Assembly: GCF_050003625.1 (NCBI RefSeq)
Contig: NC_134398.1
Coordinates: 95,193,674 to 95,257,673, forward strand
Length of the DNA: 64,000 bases
Direction: 5' to 3'
DNA from: Haematobia irritans
Taxonomy: Eukaryota > Arthropoda > Insecta > Diptera > Muscidae
This document shows positions 23,601 through 34,011 of this stretch, piece after piece (the first letter of the stretch is position 1; every line of letters starts with the position of its first letter). The notes under the pieces were generated by a model that was given only the letters and a program-made list of their open reading frames with translations, was not told the origin of the DNA and did not search any database. The translations under genes and the position numbers were made by a program.

Positions 23601-24019
23601 AGGTTCAATTCTCATGTTATTACACTACAAAAAAAAAATGTCATGTACACTTGATGAAAATTTTTTAATTTTTAAAAAAATGTACGACCACGAAGAGAAA
23701 AAATCTTTTTAAGTGGCTTATACTTTTCTGGCGGAAAAGGTCGATTCTAAAATACGATTTTTTTTAAAACTTTGATTTTCGCATTGATGTTTTTTGAACC
23801 ACTTAACTTTTCACAGATCTAATTACACACGATTATTTGTCATCTTATTACAACAACGATATAATCGGACATTTTTAACTCGAGATAAGTGAAAAAAGAG
23901 CGAAATTTTAAAAATAACGGGATATCTGAAAAACTGTTCCATAAAAATTGTTTAAACCTTTTTTTCGAATTCAGCAGCTCAAAATACATAAGTTGATGAA
24001 AAAATGATTCTTAATTCCA

Positions 24020-24610
24020 AAAATCCTAAATCCTCAAAACAAGTCTTAGCCTATATTTGAAGCGTTTTTATCTTAAATCTAAAGATTCAACATTTCAGTT
24101 AATTTAAGGACGATTTCTTTAACCCTGGACAGTTATCCTTTTTTTGTACATTAACGTCATTCTTCGTCATTTTGACTGCGGCTCATTTCAAGACGCTATA
24201 ATTTTCATCATGATCGAAAAAGTGAACCAAACTTGAATTTATTTTCTTATTCAATTCGGTTTTAATTAGTATAAAACAAAAATTCATAAACCGTCGAATT
24301 AGTATAACTTAAATTTACCATTTCCCAATAGACTAAAATGCTTTCTAAATCGAAAATTAAATTACGCGTCGTCATTTTGACGAAGGATGACTGTCTGGGT
24401 TAAATCAAAAATGTGTTTCTTTACTTTAAGGAAAATTTTGCCTTAGTTTAAAGACGTGTAACTTTAACGAAGGGACGCAAATTTTCAAAATGTGTGTCCT
24501 AAATTTAGTGAAAAAAAAATTTTTGAAGCAAAGATTATAAACTTTCTCTTAATAAAAATTTCATTATTTAAAAAAGAAAAATTTACCCCTAATATTATAT
24601 AAATTGCGTG
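24020..24610 (+). mobile_element. MITE-C relic with nested piggyBac-type MITE
   Basis: Right-hand part of a MITE-C (CTAAAGATTCAACATTTCAG, TTTCTTTACTTTAAGGAAAA) lacking recognisable termini. It is interrupted at a TTAA by 24123-24399. Confidence 0.6.
24123..24399. mobile_element. piggyBac-type MITE in a TTAA site
   Basis: 277 bp with ends CCCTGGACAGTTATCCTT and, reverse complemented, CCCAGACAGTCATCCTTCG. It is flanked by TTAA at 24119-24122 and 24400-24403. The intact MITE-C at about 20005 shows the empty site with one TTAA. TTAA duplication and CCC-starting ends are the piggyBac pattern. An inner repeat of CGTCATTTTGAC is palindromically placed. No transposase. Confidence 0.8.
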
Positions 24611-24619
24611 GGTTCATTG

Positions 24620-24900
24620 TATATCCATACCACACTTTTAATGTGCATTATTTCGAAGCCCACTTTTAATATAAATTAAATAAGCATGAATCACCCTGTA
24701 GTTGATGAATTTAAACTTCTTGGAAATGTGTGTTAGTTTTTGCCTTTGAAACTATTCTATAAATAGAACACATGATTGTATGTATGTATTGTATGCTTTT
24801 CTCCCATTTTGAGCAAAGGGCTTTCTTATTGTCTTACACGATCTTACTCGATGATTGTTACTGAAAACTACACCCAGAAAAAAGTAAACCCACCATGAAA
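24620..24900 (+). repeat. Unclassified repeat (pairs with 15.48 and 21.48 kb)
   Basis: The first part matches 15484-15690. The second part (TTTCTCCCATTTTGAGCAAA) matches 21500-21570. Both second-part copies then run into a MITE-D-like left end at the same position, suggesting the MITE was inserted before the repeat amplified. Confidence 0.6.
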
Positions 24901-24904
24901 GAAA

Positions 24905-25236
24905 CTTTAGATTTATATTAAACGACTCAGGAGGATATTCTGAGTCGGTATATATTTTCAAAATCTCTGGTAGGACAGATCAAAGTTATTATACCACAAT
25001 GTGCTTCAAGGTATAAAAATTACAGAACGCAGTTTCAATTCTTGGCGAAATTTATATTAGATAGATTATCGAAAGATTGTTTTTGGATTTGTATTTACCA
25101 AAAATATTGATTTTAGACCCCATAAAGTATATACCGATCGACTCAGAATCACCTCCTGAATCGATCTAGCCCTTGGTGTCCTTGGTTTGGAAGAAATCGG
25201 ATCAAGTTTAGATATAGCCCCCATATGTATATGTAC
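24905..25236. repeat. F2-like relics flanking the hAT insertion
   Basis: Inverted and direct fragments (CGACTCAGGAGGATATTCTG; TAGATATAGCCCCCATATGT) related to F1/F2 modules. The right piece is the target of the hAT element at 25237 and continues at 27496-27700. Confidence 0.5.
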
Positions 25237-25571
25237 TAAGGCTGTCGTTCGGGATCGATTTTTATAAATCCCGGGATTCGGGATTTCAAAATATAGAATC
25301 CCGGGATCCCGGGATTTTCCGAGATTTTTTTCGAGATCCCGAAATTTTCGGAATTTTTTAAATATTTTAAGTAATAACCATATAAAGCGCCTAAAATAGT
25401 TGTACATTAAATCAATTTAGTTTAATTCAATTTTATAAACAAAAGAACGTAAGAGAAAATTAGTCCAACTCAACAATTGAACAAAAGAAAAACAAAACAT
25501 CACAAAAATAGATTGAAACCCGATTTCATATCAATATCTTACTCAGCAAAAAATTTTAAGGATTTTGATTA

Positions 25572-26226
25572 CACTGAAAAAAAAGCATGCCCGGTTCCAA
25601 AGATTTTGTCTTTACTTTAAAGATTTTGGTATTGATTCCGAGCCAAAGAAGCGGAGAATACAAGTAAGGATACTTTTAAGACACAATTCTCTTTTAAATT
25701 TGGGTTTTGAGTACTTGCTTCTAGGAAGCACATTTTAAGTTTTCGCTTTTTTAGCTTTTTTTCTTCATATGCTATGAAAGTCCTTTAAAAACGAGTTAAC
25801 GACAACTTTATTTTCCAAATTCAGACTCGACTTCCAGTAGAAATTATGCTATTTTTCAAGTAAAAACGTCTTTAAAATAAAGTATTGAAAAACATGTCCT
25901 ATTTTTGAACGATTTTTTGCTTTGCAATTAAGATGCAAAAAGACAACAAATTTAAAGACAATTTCATTAAATTTAAAGATTTTTTCTGAATTATTAAAGT
26001 CAAGTTGACCTTAGCCCAAACATTTTTTCTTTCATATTACGATACCCATTTTTAAGTGAAATCACTTAATTATAAGGACAATACAACTTCATTGAAAAGT
26101 TTATCGACTTTTGGACAAGGAAAAAAACTTTATATTAGAGAAATGCGTCTTCTATGATAAGCAAAATTTGCATTCGTATTTTAAAGACATGACATCTTTG
26201 ACCTCACGACAATATTTTTTTCAGTG
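25572..26226 (+). mobile_element. MITE-B copy 4
   Basis: 655 bp, flanked by TA at 25570-25571 and 26227-26228. Ends are CACTGAAAAAAAAGCATGCC and ACGACAATATTTTTTTCAGTG (terminal 20 shared with other copies). Nested in the hAT element. Confidence 0.85.
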
Positions 26227-26300
26227 TAGATTAGGTATATTTTAGGACACTTGTGTTAATCATTTTGTAGTTCATCGGTTTTAGTAACTTCTTAAAAATA

Positions 26301-27036
26301 CAGTAGAATTCGGTTATAGCGACCGCCAAGGGACCGAAATTATACGTCGTTATAACCGAACGTCGTTGTATCCTAATAAGTGTACACAATATTTTTAAGT
26401 TACTTTCAATAATTTCAACTGAACTATATAAACTCTCTGATATATCAGAACCCCAAATCGTAAATACTGTTTTAATGTGTGCACCGCACTCACGGTTTCT
26501 GTCCTAGTTGGAATTTTGATTGGCACATCTTTGTCATCTGGTTCATTATCGCTGTGAGTTTCATCATTTTCTTTTGTGTTCTCCACTATTTCTCTCAATG
26601 AAGGCTCTTCTGATGTCACGACGTTGTCATCGACATTTACGAACTCATCCCAGTCCTGGTTTGAACTCGAACTCATCCCAAACTGGTTTGAATATTTCTT
26701 CTTTGTCATTTGCACCTCAGTTTGGGATAGTCGAAACCAAATTCTGTGATTCCCCGAATGTATATGTTTCTTTATTTAGTATTGGCTGATGACACAAAAA
26801 TGGAATGAAAAAAATAAAAATTGGTACAAAGAACTTACATCGTCGTTATAACCGAATGTCCATTCCAAAGCAGACGTGCAAATTGGTCGTTAAAAGCAGA
26901 TGGTCGCTAAAACTGGAGTCGTTCTAAGCGAATGCTTGTGCATGTACAAACTATTAAGAACCAAACTTGCTTTGAAAATCCGTCGTTATAAACGGATGGT
27001 CGTTATAACCGAGGTCGCTATAAATGAATTCTACTG
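26301..27036 (-). mobile_element. pogo/Tigger-like transposon, internally deleted
   Basis: 736 bp flanked by TA (26299-26300 and 27037-27038), with terminal repeats CAGTAGAATTCGGTTATAGC and CAGTAGAATTCATTTATAGC. Several copies of GTCGTTATAACCGA lie near both ends, a likely transposase-binding motif. It retains a 3' piece of a transposase gene on the minus strand. CAG ends and TA duplication fit the pogo group. Confidence 0.8.
26395..26715 (-). pseudogene. Remnant C-terminus of pogo-like transposase
   Basis: A 106-codon minus-strand frame with an acidic, Asp-rich stretch (DWDEFVNVDDNVVTSEE) and a later TVSAVHTLKQYL, the layout seen at the C-terminal end of Tigger/jerky-type transposases. DNA-binding and DDE catalytic domains are absent, removed by the deletion. 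Identification is by resemblance and should be confirmed by a protein search. Confidence 0.55.
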
Positions 27037-27739
27037 TATCAAGGTATCCAAATTTTTGTTAGATAAACGCGATCTTGTTATATTGTCGACGGACCTTTTA
27101 TAATTGCTTTTTATTTTATTTGGCAGGAATTTCATTTCACATAAGCTCATTGTTCAAAGGAGGATCGTATCGTTTACTTCGATTTTTGATGAAATTGCGT
27201 TTTTTATAGTAAACCTCAAGTAAAATAAATTCTTACTCAAGGTGTACCATAAATGTTTATTAACTCAATATATCGGTTATGAAATCTAGGGGCCGTTTGC
27301 ACTGAATGAAGATTCCAATTTATTAATAAATAATGCTAAAAAGTCACAAATTTAACAAATTGCAATTACTTTTTCGGGATCCCGAAAAATCCCGGGATTG
27401 AAAATAAAAAATCCCGGGATTCGGGATTAATCCCGTCCCGAAAATCCCGGGATTTCGGGACGGGATTTATCCCGGGTGACAGCCCTAATATGTACCGCCG
27501 ATTACGACAAACGGGATCACGTTGCGCTTTATTACTTACCGATCGTTGTCAAATTTAGCACAAATTAATATTTTATAACTTTTCAAGTCTGTAAAATTTC
27601 ATCGAAATCGGTTCAGATTAAGATATAGCTCTCATATGTATGTATCGCCCGATTTTCCGAAATTTGGCCATAAAGCCCTGATTTATTGAAATTTAACAAA
27701 CTTAAAGGCTTTATTTCACTTAAAATTATTTTAATTGTA

Positions 27740-28199
27740 GACTCAAAAAAAGTTTACTTGGATCCAAAGATTTTGACTTTTCCTTAAGGATTTTGGTATT
27801 GATTCCGAGCCAAAGATGCGGCTTCTTTAAAATAAAGACCATTTTGACGGACCACCCTGACTTTAAATCTAGGATCAATAAAATTAAAATTGGATACAGA
27901 TCTCATTCATCGAATTGTTATCCTCTTTTTGCGATATATTAATAAAGGTATTTTTTTCTTTATTTTAAGGAAAATTTGCCTTACTTCAAAGACCTACAAC
28001 TTCAGCAGAGAGACGCAAATTTTCAAGATTTGTGTCCTAAATTTAATGAAACAAATTTTTAAAGCAAGGATTGAAAACTTTCATTTAATTAAATGTCATT
28101 ATTTCAAAAAATTTTGTCCTTATGTTAACATTGGGTAAATTTCGATTCCTTAAATTTAAGTTGCATAGTCTTCCATATTAGGTCAATATTTTTTCAGTG
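27740..28199 (+). mobile_element. MITE-C copy 2
   Basis: 460 bp flanked by TA (27738-27739 and 28200-28201). It starts GACTCAAAAAAAGTTTACTT and ends TTTTTTCAGTG. An open frame at 27890-28138 is a by-product of MITE sequence. Confidence 0.75.
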
Positions 28200-28762
28200 T
28201 ATTCATTTTAATTCTATTGTATTCATTGTAATTCTACTTCTGTGAGACTGTAACAATATCTAAGCCATATGAGCTCTGTTTGCGTACTCGATACATTTTG
28301 ATTACTATCACAAATTTTTACTGGAAGTCCGCCGTTTACATTTCCCAGTAAAAACTTGCTATTATCAGCTGGTTAGTCATCAAAAAATCCAATGTGCGAT
28401 TTATTGCACAATTTCACATAGAAGTGCATTAGAAAATATCAATATATTTCGTTTAAATTGGTTTAAAACCGCTGAATTAATGATAAATTCGTGAACGTAT
28501 CCACTTCTTCTAATTGTACCCAAGAGAATAAAACCCATTCTTACTATCTTGTAAGTTTATACTGAATAACTTTTATTGGAAGTACCTATTGTTGTCCAAT
28601 TTTGGTAAATGTAAATCCACTCCATTAATAAATAACAGATTTGTTTATCGCGCGTTTAAAAATGTTTTGATCCTATGAATACGATTTTATTTATTGTAGT
28701 TTTTGATGTTATAAAAATAATACCAGATTCAAAACTTTATTTCCTTAATAACTTCTTATATA
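28200..28762. other. No recognised feature
   Basis: Unique-looking AT-rich intron sequence, with no match elsewhere in the window. Confidence 0.4.
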
Positions 28763-28864
28763 CACTGAAAAAAAGCATGTCCGGCTCCAAAGATTTTGCA
28801 CACTAATGATTTTGATATTGATTCCGAGTCAAATTTGAATTTATTCCTTTTTTTCTTCATCAAT
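28763..28864 (+). mobile_element. MITE-B fragment
   Basis: The left end, CACTGAAAAAAAGCATGTCC after TA, is followed by a deleted body (GATATTGATTCCGAGTC, then TTTTTTTCTTCAT). The right terminus is missing. Confidence 0.7.
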
Positions 28865-29019
28865 GAAATTAAATAATGTGAACGTATGGTGTCATTTTTA
28901 CGTTGTTAGATTGACCCCATCTGTTCTCAGTTTGACAACACATGTATGTTGATTCACTTTCATGAACGGATCGTTTCGAAATGACCACGCCGTTCATGAC
29001 TTTTTCTATGGGTGTAAGT

Positions 29020-29167
29020 GGTTTCACTGCAATGTGGAACGCCATTCGGACTCGGCTTTTGTCACTGAGCTTAACATAGAATCTGGCAGCACTCAGTGAT
29101 AAGAGGGAAGTTCTAAGTTAGTCTAATGAGCTGATATATCGATATGTATCGACCTAACCTAACTCTG
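29020..29167 (+). mobile_element. Short LINE-tail/SINE-like element
   Basis: Same family as 13955-14102: CTGAGCTTAACATAGAATCT, AGCACTCAGTGATAAGAG, and a degraded GACCTAACCTAAC tail. The upstream part (28865-29019) shows no known feature. Confidence 0.6.
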
Positions 29168-29820
29168 TAGGTGTAAAACCAAGTATAGCTCCTAATACTA
29201 TACTTGGTTCAGATTGTGATGAAATTACAATAAACAAGTACTCCTTAATTTTCATAATGTTACCCCACAAATGCTTATGTTTACTAATTCAGTAGGTGTG
29301 GTTTAGGGTATGATATATTCGGCCCCGCTCGACTTTCTACTTTACTCACTTGTTGTTTTATTATTTTCGGTATTTATCTTTGTATAGCTATGTTTTTTCC
29401 ATTTAACGTCTACAAAAAAATGATAATGCACGCAATTTTCAAAACGTTCCAAAAATAACATCGATTGAAGTAAAAAATTAAACGGCGGTGATAAAATTTT
29501 TATTATTTTTTACATGTTTATTGATTTCCTATTATTTTGTGAGATTTAATTAAATCGAAGACTGACGATGTTAGTCGAAATATTGGAAAAATAAATTTTA
29601 TAATTAACCAAAACTATATTATTTTTTAAAGAATCTTAAGCCGAAATTAGAAGTAAATAAACAAAACTATATAATTTTATTCTGCTTTTACTTATTCAGT
29701 TATGATTTTAGCTAAGCTAAGCTCGAACTTAGGAAGTCAGAAAATCCCGCATTTGGCTTTCTTATATGCGTTTTATTTCTTATAGCCAATTATTGCATAT
29801 AAGAAAAAAAGTTTCTTATA
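29168..29820. other. F2 terminus and unrecognised sequence
   Basis: 29168-29345 resembles an F2 end (GGGTATGATATATTCGGCCC). 29346-29820 holds nothing I recognise. Confidence 0.45.
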
Positions 29821-29827
29821 TTCATAT

Positions 29828-30208
29828 TAGTGCAGTCACCCGGGGAATTTTATTTTGAATCCAAATTGACAAATTGAGTTAAAAAACATTTATGGTACAC
29901 CTTGAGTAAGAATTTATTATACGAGAGGTATATTAAATAGGGATAGGATAGCGATATAAAATGCATTTTATTTTATTAATTTTGTCATAATATTGTTGTG
30001 TTTCTTTTCTTCACAATATTGAGTTGGACAAAGTTTTTCTTAAGTATGATAGCAATTTAAAAAGCAATTTAATTTACTGTTATCTTCTTTTGTTTTTGTT
30101 AATAAAATTTAATTAAACAAAATTGGTTTAATGTACAGCAATTTTTTGGCGCTGTAGATTGTTATTACTTCAAGTGTAATCCCGAGATTTTTAGAAATGA
30201 CAGCCCTA
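29828..30208. mobile_element. hAT-type MITE
   Basis: 381 bp flanked by a perfect 8-bp duplication ATTCATAT (29820-29827 and 30209-30216). Ends are TAGTGCAGTCACCCGGGG and, reverse complemented, TAGGGCTGTCA. It is a deleted relative of the 25237 element, sharing GGCGCTGTAGATTGTTATTA. Confidence 0.85.
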
Positions 30209-30216
30209 ATTCATAT

Positions 30217-31556
30217 ACATTTATAAAAGAAATACAATTTTGACAAAACTTTCTATAGTAATAAAATTTTGATAAAACTTTCTATAGAAATAAAATATTG
30301 ACAGAATTTCTTATAGAAATAAAACATGGACAAAATTTCATTTAGAAATAAAACTTGAAAAAAAAAATTTTATAGAAATAAAATTTTGACAAAATTTTCT
30401 ATATAAATAACATTTCGACAAAATTTTCTATAGAACTAAAATTTTGACAAAACTTTTTGTCGAAATAAAATTTTGACAAAACTTTCCATAGTAATAAAAT
30501 TTTGACAACATTTTCTATAGAAATAAAATTTTGACAACATTTTCTATAGAAATAAAATTTTGACAAAATTTTCTATAGAAATACAATTTTCACAAAATTT
30601 TCTATAGAAATACAATTTTGACAAAACTTTCTATAGTAATAACATTTTTACAAATTTTTCTATAGTAATAAAATTTTGACAAAATTTTCTATAGAAATAA
30701 AGTTTTGGTAGATTATTTTTATCGATATGGACCAATTTTTGTGTGATTGGCCATCGGCTATATATAACTAAAGACCGATAAGGACCAATTTTTGCATGGC
30801 TGTTAGCGGCCATATACTAACACAATGTACCAAACCTGGGGATCGATCTATATGGGGGTTATATGTAATTATGGACCGGATGTATTTTGATCCTTCAAGA
30901 GATTCTGGAGGTCCAATCTGAGGATCGGTTTATAGGGGGCTATATATAATTTTAGAGCGATATGAACCAATTTGTGCATGGTTGTTACAGACCATATACT
31001 AACACAATGTGCCAAATTTCAAACGAATCTGATGAATTTTGCTCCTTCAAGAGGCTCCGAAGGTCAAATCTGGGGTACCAAATTTCAAACGAATCTGATG
31101 AATTCTGTTCCTCCAAGAGGCTCCGAAGGTCAAATCTGGGGATCGGTTTATATGGGGGCTATACATAATTATGGACCGATATGGACCAATTTTTGCATGG
31201 TTTTTAGAGACCATATACTAACACCAAGTACCAAATTCCAAAAGGATGGGACGATGTTTGCTCCTCCTAGAGGCTCCGGAGATCAAATCTGGGGATCGGT
31301 TTATATGGGGGCTATACGTAAAAGTGGTCCTATATGGCCATTTTCAATACCATGCGACCTACATCAATAGTAACTACTTGTGCCAAGTTTCAAGACGATA
31401 GCTTGTTTCGTTCGGAAGTTAGCGTGATTTTAACAGACGGACATGCTAAGATCGACTCAGAATTTCATCACGACCCAGAATATATATACTTTATGGGGTC
31501 TTAGAGCAATATTTCGATGTGTTAATATATCCGTCTCCTATGGTGGAGGGTATAAA
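30217..31556 (-). repeat. F1 repeat, right copy, inverted
   Basis: Reverse-oriented partner of 12227-13898. A 29-bp array (30240-30715) is followed by four to five modules with GATCGGTTTATATGGGGGCT, GGACCAATTTTTGCATGG and GGTCAAATCTGGGG, ending GGAGGGTATAAA at 31556. One short module near 31025-31135 is tandemly duplicated. Open frames here are repeat by-products. Confidence 0.75.
30240..30715 (-). repeat. 29-bp tandem array, inverted
   Basis: About 16 degenerate copies of a unit containing CTATAGAAATAAAATTTTGA. Reverse counterpart of 12885-13455. Confidence 0.85.
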
Positions 31557-32458
<902 letters not shown>

Positions 32459-32798
32459 ACTTGAATTTTTTACAAGGCCCTCGTATGTTTTTCCTGAACT
32501 CTCGTACCGACCCACGTAGTTGTTTACAACATTCGAAATGTATCAAAACAACATACCGTTTGTTTGTAGCAACAATGTACCCAGTAAGCTGATCTATTAC
32601 TGCCAATGCAAGTGAACAGCAAAACGACGTAGCAACAAACATCACAGCGACCCAATGTTGTTTATCAGTGCAAACGAAGATCAAAACAACATACCGTTGC
32701 AGGACACCAACAACGATGCTGGGAGTCAAAGTTCTTTACAACTTTTGCATCAAAACACCCAACAAGGGACAATGCAAGTAAACAAGTGAGCAGCCCGG

Positions 32799-32839
32799 TA
32801 TAAAAGGATGGGGAAACTATGAAAGGGGGACAGTCAGTG
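32799..32839 (+). promoter_or_regulatory. Core-promoter-like TATA and initiator
   Basis: TATAAAAGG at 32799-32807 is followed by an arthropod-type initiator TCAGTG at 32834-32839, about 35 bp downstream. The pattern is typical of insect LTR promoters. The duplicate lies at 41076-41116. Confidence 0.5.
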
Positions 32840-32999
32840 AAGATAATTTGACAGCGAAACATCGGCAAGTGAGTCTGAGGAGTGAACAAGGAACATAGCC
32901 AAGTTTAAGCCTAGGTGAGTAGAGTGAATACTATAAGTGCCAGTGATAGTGACAACCGTGACTATCTTCCGTTGGTTATCTCGACTCGCCGTGCACCCT

Positions 33000-33620
33000 A
33001 CATGGATTCGCTCCGGTAGGCAACATACATTTTCAGTTAGATAGCGACTCGCCGTGCACCCTACATGGATTCGCTCCGGTAGGCAACCCTACATGGATTC
33101 GCTCCGGTAGGCAACGTACATTTTCAGTTAGACACAGGCTCGCCGTGCACCCTACATGGATTCGCTCCGGTAGGCAACGTACATTTTCAGTTAGACACCG
33201 ACTCGCCGTGCACCCTACATGGATTCGCTCCGGTAGGCAACGTACATTTTCAGTTAGACACCGACTCGCCGTGCACCCTACATGGATTCGCTCCGGTAGG
33301 CAACGTACATTTTCAGTTAGACACCGACCCGCCGTGCACCCTACATAGATACGCTCTGGTAGGCAACATAATACTTTTCGTTTCAAACACCGACCCGCCG
33401 TGCACCCTACATGGATACGCTCTGGTAAGCAACATAACATTGTTCATTTCAAACACCGACGCGTCGAGCACCCTACATAGATACGCTCTGGTAGGCATCA
33501 TAATATTTTTCATTCCATACACCGACCCTCCGTGCACCCTACATGGATACGCTCCGGTAGGCTTCATAACATTTTCATTGCATACACCGACTCATCGATT
33601 ACCCTACGCGGAACCACGTC
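33000..33620 (+). repeat. 63-bp tandem array (unit 1)
   Basis: About ten copies of a roughly 63-bp unit containing CTCGCCGTGCACCCTACATG and CGCTCCGGTAGG. Early copies are near-identical and later ones diverge. Each holds a CCTAC...GTAGG inverted pair around 14 bases. Because 63 is a multiple of three, long frames stay open on both strands (minus 33033-33440, with a 21-residue period). I treat these as by-products. Confidence 0.85.
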
Positions 33621-34011
33621 AGTAGGCAACTTAGGGTTACCTTCGCGTCGCTAGTTCGCTGTACTCTTTCACGCTCTACGCGGACATATCAGGCAGCCAC
33701 CCTCAGACGACACGACCTGTTGCCCCAACACTGACGACGGACTGAAGCCGCACCAACCACCTATACTACGAGCCAGAAGCCGAATCGTTTCCCAGACCAC
33801 TCGCAGCAGCTAAGCCAGCTATGCCTGACACAACGATCACGACCGCCTAGCCAAGGGCATCACCGGTGGCGCAGTGCTGCTCCAGATCACGACCACGACG
33901 CCGCCTCGCCAACCTATAACCTAGAGTTAACCAAATTGGATTGTAACTGAATGCTACTGAACTCCTCAATAAAGAATATAAAGAAACGAAATCCACATAT
34001 TTTTATTTACT

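Larger units (their letters stand above)
25237..27487. mobile_element. hAT-type element with nested MITE-B and pogo
   Basis: Flanked by a perfect 8-bp duplication ATATGTAC (25229-25236 and 27488-27495), the hAT signature. Ends are TAAGGCTGTC and, reverse complemented, TAGGGCTGTC. Both subterminal regions are packed with ATCCCGGGAT palindromes (25260-25340 and 27374-27480). The interior is filled by a MITE-B (25572-26226) and a pogo-like remnant (26301-27036). The remaining interior has no hAT transposase, so it is non-autonomous. Confidence 0.85.
32518..34011 (+). mobile_element. LTR-like segment with tandem array (unit 1)
   Basis: A promoter-like start (TATAAAAGG at 32799, TCAGTG at 32834), a donor-like GGTGAGT near 32914, a 63-bp tandem array, and AATAAA at 33968 give a U3-R-U5-like order. 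It could be a solo LTR of an errantivirus-type Gypsy element: it begins AGTTGT and ends TTTACT, and AGT/ACT ends are seen in that group. No target duplication is visible, so the boundaries are tentative. GC content is clearly above the surroundings. Confidence 0.4.

Noticed and set aside
27890..28138. 82-codon frame in MITE-C copy 2
   Set aside because: Not conserved in MITE-C copy 1; composition is that of the MITE.
33033..33567. Repeat-peptide frames with a 21-residue period (also 41310-41844)
   Set aside because: 63 bp is a multiple of three, so frames remain open on both strands; no start context, splice signals or known domain.
33000..33620. CRISPR-like array
   Set aside because: Units are contiguous 63-bp tandem copies without unique spacers, and the genome is eukaryotic.
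32518..34011. Firm call of a solo errantivirus LTR
   Set aside because: Promoter, poly(A) signal and AGT/ACT ends fit, but no target duplication is visible and the right edge abuts a LINE fragment, so it is kept as LTR-like only.
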